Of a DNA stretch of 64,000 nt, positions 34,146-45,300 are shown piece by piece. Position numbers and translations under genes: made by a program. Position 1 is the stretch's first letter, and the number at the start of each line of letters is the position of its first letter. Under the pieces are notes generated by a model. That model did not search any database, was not told the origin of the DNA, and was given only the letters and a program-made list of their open reading frames with translations. This DNA is from Marsupella aquatica (Eukaryota; Marchantiophyta). The stretch spans positions 4,278,001 through 4,342,000 of the forward strand of contig OZ316892.1 of NCBI GenBank assembly GCA_973895155.1. Reading direction: 5' to 3'.

Positions 34146-37100
34146 ATTCAATTTTTCATTCTTCACATGTACTTATATGCTATGGATCTTTCACGAGTTT
34201 CTTCACTGGTGGTTTCTTGTTAGTGTAGCATTTGATCAAGTCTCTCTCATGTTCCACGTTTGTTGTCCAGTATGAGCCACGGATTTCTTACAGTTAGCCT
34301 AACCATGGTCACAATATATATATTTATTCTATGCATTTGAACAAAGGCCTAAGAGATATCATTGTGAAAGAATATTTTACAACTTTCAGAGCTATGGATG
34401 ACTGCATATAAGATATCTAGTCCTCCTTGAGAGTCGTGGACTTGACTACCCTACCACTTAGCCTCGGCGTTGCTGACTCCAAAGTCAAGCTCCTCTATGG
34501 TCCAGGCCTCCAGAACAACCATCTGGTGGGGACTAAGTGTGGAAAGACTTGGGCGCAATGAAGCGTTGCACTAGAAAACTTAGGTAATGCGCTAAGCTGG
34601 TGATGCACACTAAGGACTTAGAGTAGCATTGAGAGTTGATCGGGTCATGGGAAGGGCCGAGCTCAAGCTAGACCGCCCGGACCCCCAAACAGACTTTGAG
34701 TTTTGAGGGCTTGAGTGAGAGCTCTTCTTGGGCCCAAGGCCAAAGTAGTTTACTTCATGCACAACAGACGAGTGGCGCATGAGATATAGCGCAGTGTAGG
34801 CCTCCGAGACCTTTGACTAACAATGGAATTTTAGGGCCCAAGCATGAGCATTGTGTCAACCCAATGACAATGGGCTAAGGCACTTTACTTACAATTATCC
34901 AAATATTAACTAGAAAGTTGTGGGCATAGCAAGTTAGTTGCGTGCCCATGTGACAGTGTTGGAGTCCAGGTCAAGGGCCAAAAGATAGGGGACCAAAGTT
35001 GGTTCAGGGTCACCGGTCTCCATAAGCATATATGAGGGGAGTTTTGTATCCCTAGAGGGCTAGGGGCAAGCCCAAGTCGTGAAGTGCAACCATTGCGCTA
35101 TTAAGGGGAAACGCAAAATGGAAATGACAATAACTTCTCAATGGGAAGTAAGTTGGAGGACTTATTGGATGCATTGAGAAGCCCTCAAGGTGGACTACAT
35201 CCTCCTAGTTACATCTAGGTTTGGGAGTGCCTTTGGTTCTTGAGGTTTTTGGGGGACATGATAGCAACCAAACCGTGTGCAATTTCCCATGATTGGAAGC
35301 TTGCGTTGGAGAGGAAATGCAGAGTAGGCATGGGTATTGAGGTCCAAGTGCACTCAACCCTTGACTCTCAATCAAGTGGGAGCCTTAGAGATGGTTGCTA
35401 GAGTCGGGCAAACTGGTCCCGACGTTTGAGACAAGCTTGGGATAACCCTTGGGCAAGCTAGCTATTTGGGGCCCAATGGACATGTCCTTAAGGCAAGCCG
35501 TTCAGCCAATGAAAATAGAATTCAGGAAGCTTGGGTGGCACCGGCTAGAGGGGTTGTTTTGCACAAGCAGTGGGTGCCGACCTTAGCTTTAGCTATGGCA
35601 AGGCCACAAGGGCCTGGGAAGTTATATTCATTGACCTACTTACTAACTACTGGTAAGCTTGAGGCAAGACAATGGTCTTGGGAATCCTAGATCATAATGG
35701 GATACTTACCAATGTGTGTGGTTGCTTGTGCAAACATGATGACCGTTGAGCAATGGTTGTGTTAGGGATCAAGTGTGGCTTCGTATGGGAGTTGCCGTTG
35801 GGGTGCTAGAGGCACCGAGTTGCTTACTCAAAGAGTTCCATGTAGGCGTTTGGGCACCAAGGGTACTTAGACAAGAATACTAGGATTGGTGAGGGTGCTG
35901 GGTGGCTAGGTCCCCCACTTTGAGGGAGAAACGCAAACTAGTGAAGCTTACTTACTTCTCTAACCCAAGGTCCTTACTTTTTTTCTTTACATCTATCATG
36001 TGCAAATAAGTATATGGATTTTCTAAAGGACTTTTAAATTTTTGTGGAAGAACATTAGTGATGTTTTAATCCAGTTTTTGGAATTCCACGAATGTATTTT
36101 TCAGAAATTTTAATACCGTGAAAGCCCCACGGATAGGGAGGCCAAACCAGCCATTAACAATCAGTGAAAACACAAACAGACACCCCACCAGAGGGGAAGC
36201 CAGTTTTTGGAATTGTAATCATAATATGAAATTTTAAAAATAAATATAAGATCACTCCAAGAATATTCCAAAAAATTAGGGGTAATTAAAATATTCTCTT
36301 AAAAAAACTTTATTTACTTAAGTTTAGGGTATTTATCCCACAAAAAACATTGCACGTGGTATGGGACCATGGGACCCCCCTTGGAGTGAGGCCCCTGAGT
36401 TCTCTAATTGGTATATGTGGAGTCCTTGAGATAGTCTTCAGGGAAGGGTTACTCAGGTGCTCAAAAATTGAGGGGCAATTTACAAGAAGGCCGGATAGGC
36501 ATCGTCCTCCTTGAAGAAATTAGTCTCCAAAGTTCATTCAACATGCCCAGGCTACATTCTCGTTAGAAAAATGTTGTGGCAAGTCTCATCCAGGTAACGT
36601 GCAAGCCTTCAAGGCACTGCCTGGTTTAGGCTATTTTCTACCATATGCCACCCTCCTTAGGCATTGAATTTTTTCCTTAGGCATTGAATTTTTCTGATGT
36701 TTTTGTTTGTTAACCGGTGAATTGCTATGGGAAATTGGTAGCACAATTGACTGCTAGTTCTTGTTTCTTGTAAATGCCCCTAAGTTCTACACAATCTTCG
36801 GGGCTAGTACGGTGACTAATCATGGACTCCCATGAGCAGTGCTTCGCAAATTTCATCTGATCTCATCCATCCATCTCAGAAATTTAATGGCTTACTCGTG
36901 TCGTTATATTTTCCTTTTGTTGGTTGTTGTTAAGGGTATTTGTTACGGTTCATGAGCCTAACCATTTTTCTAGCCTCAAGTAAAACATGTATACACTATT
37001 GTGTGTGTGTTGCCACAAACATAGATGTCCTTGTTTGTGACCAAAAACTTTGATGTGGCTACGCATGGTTGATTATTAGCTGTGACTATGTGCACATTGA

Positions 37101-37739
37101 ATTGATGGTACTTTCAGGGGTACTTTGAGTTTTGTCAAATGTTCTTCTTTAGTTTTCATGGTGTTGTTTATATGTTACTGTGGTAAGTCACCAATGCTAA
37201 GTACTTGCATCAATAGAGTTTTCAGCCATAACTTTGTTGTCTAGAGTTACTTGGGCTGAGATTTTTGATGTTGTTGCATTGCTTGGGGACCTACTCACTC
37301 AAATAATTTAAGAAAATGAATTTCCCAAACTTTCCAACAACACTCATCAAACAAATCAAATGAAAGAGAATAGAAAAAGAAAAGGTGTGGGGAAAGGGGG
37401 ATGGAAAAATGAAACAAAATGCCCCAAATTGATAAAATGATACAAGGGATTCATTTGTACCCACACTGAATGGCATCAGATCACAAAGTGAAAGGCTGTT
37501 TAAGAAGCAAATATTAACAAGCACCTTGCTTGTGCCAAGTATAGACGCCACTATGAGTTAATAGAGCAAGATTGTGTGGCCGCATGGCTTGCATCAGCTC
37601 CAATCGCAGGATGAGTGCTTTACTGGTGGATTATGGCCCATGGTGGGCATTTGATCCTCCATGAATGCACGATTCTTGATTTTCCGGCTCTTAGTTTAGG
37701 TTTGAATTCTTTGTATTTGCTCGTGCATAAATAGTTAAT
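34146..37739. other. No gene recognised, unclassified repeat-like DNA
   Basis: About 3.6 kb with no long frame. From 34400 to 35950 the sequence is GC-richer and purine-biased (many GGGC, TTGGG and CAAGG words). It looks like LTR or intergenic retrotransposon remnant, but I recognise no domain. The frame at 35466-35690 has no motif. Confidence 0.4.
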
Positions 37740-38030
37740 CCTCTCTTTGGATTTTTGCTGGTGTTCCAGTGCTCAGATTCCACTTCTTTTGCTGGTTCTC
37801 TTCCTCTTCATTTGGCTGAGTTGGCCCTCTTATTTGCTATAGTTGCATACTGTAGTTGTTTTCTTTGTTGTTGGGCATTGGGCCTCTTTGCACCTTTAGT
37901 TGATCCATGTTTCCTTAACCCTCTTGACTGAATGTGTTTGGTCTCCAAGTGGTTTTTGGCTTATGACAGCTTATGGTCCAGCCTGTTTTTATTGGGTTTA
38001 CTTGTCACTGAAATAAAATACTCCTTTTAA
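37740..38030 (+). repeat. Probable further copy of the SINE-like body
   Basis: GGCCCTCTT, a TTGTTGTTGGGCATTGGGC block and CCATGTTTCC follow in the same order as in the reverse complement of 32330-32640. Similarity is weak and judged by eye. Confidence 0.35.
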
Positions 38031-38189
38031 GATTAAAAAATAAATGAATGATCAGTGGGTCAGATAACAGATAAGAAAATAAAGATTTTGAGTGTAACTT
38101 ATTCACGAGCCATTTATTATAAGGTTTGTTAATAAATGTAATCTTTAAAGAGCAAACTTCACCTCATTGTATTGTAATGGTGGCTAATA

Positions 38190-38452
38190 TATATATATAA
38201 TATTCATAATTCATTAAAAGTCATACTCACCCCATGCCAAGCAGGATCTCATTATCAAAATAAATTGTGAGGGAGATTAGTATTGAAGCGCAATTTTTGG
38301 GGCAAGTCAACAAAATTAATTTATATATATAATATTAATAATTCATTAAAAGTCATACTCACCCGATGTCAAGTAGGGTCCACTAATTCATTATTGAAAT
38401 AGGTTGCGAGGGAGATCAGTATTTAGGCGCAATTTTTGGGGCAAGTCAACAA
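38190..38452. repeat. Two-unit tandem duplication, period 132 bp
   Basis: Both units carry a TATATATAATATT start, AATTCATTAAAAGTCATACT, a GCGAGGGAGAT or GTGAGGGAGAT block and GCGCAATTTTTGGGGCAAGT. Units are at about 38190-38313 and 38322-38452. It lies about 1.5 kb upstream of the GT47 start. Confidence 0.85.
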
Positions 38453-39989
38453 TTATTGAAACAGTTTGGACTTTGGGGAGACAGATTAGTACAATAATTA
38501 GTGTCAATAAAACATGGGTTTTCCCAAGTCCCGTACTATGATCAATTGAATCAGTCTCTGAGCTCTGGTCAGAACTCAAGCTCCTCGGATTCGTTTGCTC
38601 AATGATCGATTTGCTGCAGTACATTGGAGCTCACTAATGCGTAATTGGGATGGCGTCAATGTTTGGGAGCAGCAGGGATGAAATGCATCGTGCCCTCATG
38701 GTCGAAAGTTCAAAACTATGTCATTGGATTACTTGATTCTTTCGATGTCGTCTGGTTGTGACCTCAGATTGATGGCATAGTTTGCGCGCAGATTTTCTAA
38801 TTTACACACAGATATAAAAATCAACCTCTGTTGCTTCAAAGCTTCGCGATATCTTGTGCAGTAATGGGGCGCTGGTTTCGGTTGAGTTTTGATGACATTG
38901 TTTTCGTGCGGATTGGGTTGGATTGGATTGCATGATTTGCACAGTAGTGATACTGGAAAATGCTGGTTCTGGTCGCTGTCGTCGGGGTTGGTACGGGGAT
39001 AGCTGCTGCTGCTGCAACTTACTGCCATTCTCGCCGTTGCAGAGTTCGGCCCTATCGTGCAGACGGTTCAGACTCGATTCGATGCTTCGCCAGTGTCGCA
39101 GGTTTTGCCCCGGTGCCCCTCGGATTGGTGGTGCTCGGTTTAGATGATGGACAGATTTGCATAATCTTGAGCTTAGGCTGGTGGTCGACTTGCTCTGAGG
39201 AATTGATGTGGTCGTTTTGGAGCCCGCATTGTTTTAACAGAGGATTAGTGTGGATGGCTCGTTTCGGGGAAAGCTTCGGACGATAGCGGGACGATAGCGG
39301 GCTCGAAGGATCTCGAGTAAATTTATTCGACGTACTTGTTCCTTTTCCTTGAGCAAGCTGAGTTGATGATTTCGCCACAATTATGAGCTTCTGGATATCT
39401 GGGCCTTTGCTTTCTCTGTGTCTCTCTCTGTGTCACAGTGCGTGTGTTCGGGATTTATGTTTCGATGATTGTGGACGCCTCATAGACTTCGTTTCCCCTA
39501 TGCTTACTGGGAAAGGCCGCACCGTGGGTAGAGGAAAGTGTTGGGAGCTACACTTCATGCTGTCGTCATTTGCAGGTTGTCTGGCATTGCGACAGAATTG
39601 ATCCTCCGCTTCTGCCCTAGCTCCGACGATTCGACATTTCCAAGTTTACCGTGTTCAGTCCATGTCAGTTTTACTTGACTCGATGAAAACATCATTTCTC
39701 GCAGGCCAGCCTCTGTCATAGTACAGTGTGAAGTATACTATGTGAATCTAATCCAGAATTTCATGAAGAGGCCTTTACTCGGATTCACGCTGTACTACGA
39801 CAACGAGGGAGGTAGTAATGTGACCGCTACTGTGTAATATTCATCAAGGAGAATTCTATAAATACATGTCTTTCAGAAATGTGAAGGCTTCTGCGTGATC
39901 TTCTCAGGAACCACGTCTTCCCTTGGGGTACACCACTGCACCTCCAATCAAGGAGACTGCGGCCTTTCAGACGGCGAAAGGGAAAAGGG
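38453..39989 (+). promoter_or_regulatory. Upstream region of the GT47 gene
   Basis: Composition becomes gene-like from about 38900. The leader may be spliced, because TTTGCAG at 39569-39575 looks like an acceptor, but no upstream coding exon is evident. Short frames on both strands show no domain. Confidence 0.35.
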
Positions 39990-42153
39990 ATGACGAACTT
40001 CCGTTTGGGCTTGCCAAGGAGGATCTTTCTACTGACAGCACACAAGCATCGATTCCTGTTTATCTCCGTTCTTATGCTTCTCTTTATCGTAACCATCTTC
40101 TCCCAGCTCAGAAAATATATTGGCACAAGCACGTTCCAAGCTTCTCTGCCCGAGCCACAATTGCCTGGCTCTTGTGAAGGACGATGGATCTACATTTACG
40201 ACCTTGATCCTGAATTCAACCGAGAGTTTGTGCAGAATTGCTCGACTTTTAGGAAGAATGTGGACATGTGCCCCTACACGGAGAATGGTGGAATGGGGAA
40301 GAGTTTTGCTTATGAGCAGAATGTCTTTTCCGAAGGAGTGTGGTACAACACATGGCAATTTAGTCTGGAGATGTACTTCCATGAGCGATTACTGCGCTAT
40401 CCCTGCCTCGCACCAACTGAGGAGTCTGCGAATGCATATTATGTGCCGTTCTATGCGGGAATGGACTTGACGAATCACGTGTCTCATCCATCTTTGAAGA
40501 AGTACCTGGAGAAGACTCACATGGAGCTTTTGGATTGGCTCAGGCATCAGTACTTCTTCCTAAGGAATGGTGGGTTTGACCACTTCATCACTCTGGGGCA
40601 CATTGCCTTAGACTTCAGGAGATCCAAGGGTGACACCTCGGGTTCTCGAGTAAGTCCTTCTCTTTCTTCAGATCCTGCTGTGCGATGGGTTCCTGGACTC
40701 GGTAGTTTTGTATATGTTGCGGAATTGGTACCAATGGACCTTGGATTCTTGCATACATTCACTACTCGTGCTCTCTCTCCATTTATTCAATTGATCCAAT
40801 TGTCTGGTAGTTTTCTCTCTTACTATATTCAAGCCAATTCTCTGGCTGGTCTGCCTTACTATTCTATACTCTGGGTATTCTTGTTCACTGTAAGAACCTT
40901 AAGCTCATCCCAATGAGTCTGTGTTGATTGTTGACCCTCCCGAGTACCAATTTACTTCAAAATCATTCGTGAGAGTAGTTGTACATTATTGGTCTCATGA
41001 CCTTATGGGGGCCGTGCAGGCAACGAACTGTTTCGTTGGTCCGTCAAGTCACTGAATTCTGTGTGCAATTCGTCTCCTATATCTGCTCCCCTTTTTTGCG
41101 GTTGTTGGCATGGCTCTTGAAAGTTCTTGCTGGTTGTATTTTCCTTGGACCTAATAAATTGAATTCAGTGATTCGTTCCTTGTCTTTTACATCGGCATTG
41201 CCGCGTTAGAACAGGGGCAATTTCCTGTTTGTCACTTTACTATCCATAGTTATTCGTTAATTATCTATGGAAATGGCTCATCCGCGAAGTACATTTGTCT
41301 AGCTGACGGAGTATCATCTCCATTGTAATATTTGCAGATGTTGCTGCAACCAGACTTTCAGAACATGGTGAAGCTCACCGTTGAGCGCGAGGGCAGCACA
41401 CCAATGTACTCTAACAATGAGATTGCTATCCCTTACCCATCCTACTTTCATCCTCGTGACATCTCAGACATCGAATCTTTAATCAAGTGGTCAGCCCGGG
41501 AATCTCAACGCTCGGTACTCGTAAGTATAGCTGGACTTAGACGAAAACAAGGACAGGGTGGCCTAAAGGAGAAACTCATGAAGGATTGCGAGCAGGATGA
41601 TCGATGCACTGTCCTCATATGTCAGGGCCACGAAGGTGTTAATCAATCTGATTTGAGCACACGCTCGTACAGCTTTCTACCAATTTCCGGACACTCCCTT
41701 CAAGAATCATGCAGCTTTCCTTCGATACTGCTTGACGTTTTCCACAGATCAGTGTTCTGCTTGCAACCCCCCGGAGAAAGTCCATCCCGCCGGTCATTCA
41801 TCGACTCGCTGATTGCCGGCTGTATTCCGGTGATCTTCCAACGCAACTCAGCTTGGTCCCAGTATACCTCATTTCTACCTGAGGATGGAGACGCCTACTC
41901 GTTGTTCATTCCAGTTCCTGAAGTCCGCACGAAGAACGTTGTCCAAATACTCGGCAAGATTTCCAAAAGAAAGATTGCATCCATGAGAGCACAGATTCAG
42001 CAGCTCCTTCCAAGAATTCTGTATGCACATGTTGACCGCACATACCCTCTTAATGACCTTTCTGATGGAAGTGCCTTGACAAAACCGGATGCTTTTGACA
42101 TCGCATTGCACGAAGTGCTGTCGTTGGTGAGGAAAAACGTGGAACAGGCTTAG
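39990..42153 (+). CDS. GT47 exostosin-family glycosyltransferase, MUR3/XLT2-like
   Basis: Two exons, 39990-40649 and 41338-42153, give 491 residues. The intron (688 bp) starts GTAAGT and ends TTTGCAG, phase 0, and removing it joins the family blocks smoothly. Residues 1-21 are cytosolic and 22-39 form a transmembrane anchor, so this is a Golgi type II protein. The exostosin domain runs from about 62 (SCEGRWIYIYDLDPEFN) to the end. It includes YYVPFYAGMDL, the HFITLGHIALDFRR block, AIPYPSYFHP and the donor-site-like CLQPPGESPSRRSFIDS followed by LIAGCIPVIF. These match GT47 clade A enzymes, which add galactose or related sugars to xyloglucan side chains. The exact substrate cannot be read from sequence. 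The 3' end converges on the next gene. Confidence 0.93.
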
Positions 42154-42344
42154 CTGGCCACTTACATTGGGAACCGGTTTCATTTTTTCAATGCCCATGT
42201 TCAGTAGAACTCGTAGCCATAAAGATAGGTTCATGGCTCAAAATTGAGGATCTTGAATCGATGAGAGATACATGGTTATCAATTACTTCGAAAAGGCCAG
42301 TGGACTCCTCAGAGATCTAGAGGAATGGATTTCTTATAGGTTTA

Positions 42345-45300
42345 TCAGTCGAGCCTGAACATGCAATCCAATGTATCCACTCCGAAACCAGTACAGTTGT
42401 CAACAATCTCTTCTACACCGTCGTTTGTGAAAATGGCTCCAGCAGTACTCATCAGAGCCCTGTGAATCTTCTTTATTACGTTCTTTTGACCCTGCAACAT
42501 AATTATATAGAAGTCTCATAAGTTCACGGATGCTGTTGCGATTGATTGTAACTGAAAAACATAGACAACACTCTTGAAGATCTCAATTATGATTTCACAG
42601 CTTTAGGATTGATTATATCAAACAAGCCTAAGAATCTGTGTTTGAATTGGATGACAACTGCTCTTTCACAAAAAATCTACAATAAGATGATCATATTTAT
42701 GTATGTTCAGCTCAAAACAGGGGAATTGGGGAAACCATAGAGCTCGAGATTTGTGAAAAATTACAAACCTGGAACTGAGAGAACTTGCAGTCTGGGGCCA
42801 AGATATCGGTTGTTGCATAGTCCTCGGCTCTGCCATCAACGAAGATGGTGGATGCCCTTTGATGCCCTTTCTTGTGCCTGGCTTCGTGGAGCTTCTTGTA
42901 TGTCTGTTTAGTTTCTTGATAGGTTTGACCTGTATTCACAGTATTTTATCGACTTCATGATTTAAGAATCCATCTATCCATCCAGTTGCATCAAATTGCA
43001 GATTAGTTCACGTACTGGAGTTTCTACAGCCTGTAAATCAATATTTAGTGTGCAACTCTACAACTTAATATTTTCAAACAATCATCAATCATTTTCCTGG
43101 TGGATGATGTCCCTGAGTTATCTCGCAGACTTAGCTCGGACAAGTCAACTTTAGTGCCACAAATGAAAGCTCACATACCAAGTACTCCATGAACTTGTGG
43201 AGTTGTTTTCAGTTGATCAATCTTGAAGTTGACCTGTCGTTCGCCATCATTTACAAAAGACCAGATTAGCTTGGCATAGTAATATATTAGCATAGTAAGA
43301 TGTTCACTCTAGTCCAAGTCATATCTATGTTGCAATAATTGTGCGTGTCATTATTGCAAGATAACACACAGAAATATAGATCATGGTAGTTGTCAATAGC
43401 AGAATTGCCTTTCTTGCTTACAGCATAGCAGAAATTCGCAAGCAGAACAAAAACAAAAGCTAAGGAAAATCAAGCCTTGCCGCCGCACAGAACTCAAGAT
43501 GGAAACGATTTGTTACATAGTTTTGGCCCGATCCACGTGGTGTGAATGTTGGTGGGCGAATAGTTATGTTCATGTCGAGCTCTCCCAAGACTTGGATATG
43601 AGCTCCATTGGAACCACGGTGAACAATCAATCCGTCTGTGGTAGTGAAATCGTGATGAGGTTTCACTTCAACCTGGAAAGAACACGAACAGCCAGCCCAT
43701 TAATTCTCCAAATTTTAAGTTCCATGAATTTGAAACACGAGTCATACAGATCAATACTTTACTTCAAGCTTCCTTACCAATTGCGATAACCGAACCATCA
43801 AACCAAGTTAGGATGCAGCTCAAAATGCTCTCTAACTTCCATCAAGACTAAACATGTACACTCATGGTTGTGGACTCATGAGTGTGTCCATCAGTTTCAA
43901 GCTGGGGAAAACAGAGTATGGCAAGATAATTGATTGCATTGCAACTACATGAGATAATGTCTGGAGCTTACTGTTCACACACTAATTCGTTGCAGAGAAT
44001 TTATTCAACTTACATTGTTCACCAAGAGTTTCCACTGATGTTTGAAAGCAGAAGCATTAGAGTTAGCATGAGCATCGACGAGGACGTAAGACTCCTTGTA
44101 CAGCACACCAATTTGGGAAATGAACTGCATAATTGGAAAAGCAAGGGACAGTCAGATAATTTCTCAAGGTCATGCTCGAACTGAACACTGTGAATTCAAA
44201 TTATTAGTTTCCGATCCAAATTTGGCTTCTCCAGTAGATCTACAGTAGATCACCTCAATCACTTACAAATGAAGATGCATTCAATTTGTTCTCTTTCGTC
44301 AATTACCTCAACAAAGGAATGAAACCAAAGCTGAAGATTCTACAAGTTGGTACTACTCTAGTAGTTACTACACATTATGAAAGTACAATTCTAATTAGAA
44401 AATCATCGCTGAATACAGCAATACTTATTTCGGCCTGCGCCACTGTAGTAATGAACTCAAAACGCATGAGAAATGATTTGGATTTGAGATTCGGTTGCTT
44501 AGGCTCACCGTAGTTCCCTTGTGAATGCCTGGAAAGACATGCATATTGACATGCACATTCTTGTCGGAGACAACACAGTAGTTGGTATTCTTTTGTCCTT
44601 GGAAGACAAATCGCTCTCCATGCTTCCCGAGGAAGTGAGGGTCACCCTTGATACTTCCCTTCTTGGTGGGTGGAGGGCACATTGAGCAATCAGGCATTGG
44701 TGGTGGGGGCGATAGCATGGGTGGAGGTGGTGGAGAGAGTGGGGGTGGTGGAGACAAGGGAGCTGGTGGAGGGGGTGTTGTCCAAGGTGGTGGTGGAGAA
44801 TCCCATGTGGGTGGTGGTGGTGACCAAACAGGAGGGGGAGGGGACCACACTGGTGGGGGTGGGCTCCATATGTCTGTTGGGGGCGGAGGGGACCAAGCTG
44901 GGGGTGGAGGTGACCACGTTGGCGGGGGAGGGGTCCATGGTGTTGGTGGAGGTGGAGACCAAGTTGGGGGAGGAGGGGACCAAACTGGTGGTGGAGGAGA
45001 GCTTGGTGGTGGTGGAGGAGGAGATGATGGGGGTGGTGGTGATGCAGGAGGCGGTGGAGAAGGGGGTGGTGGAGATGCTGGTGGAGGAGGTGAACCTGGT
45101 GGAGGAGGAGGACTAGCTGGAGCTGGCGGAGGTGGAGGAGACCAAGTTGGAGGCGGGGGTGACCACAATGGAGGGGGGCTAGGGGGTGGAGGAGGACTAG
45201 GCGGTGGAGAAGGTGGTGGAGGTGATGCTGGTGGTGGAGGTGGAGATGGCGGAGGTGGAGAAGGGGAGGGAGGAGGGGGGCTGGGGGGAGGGGGGGAGGG

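Noticed and set aside
40979-41209. 76-codon frame inside the GT47 intron
   Set aside because: It lies between a strong donor and acceptor whose removal restores the GT47 domain, and its peptide is not family-like.
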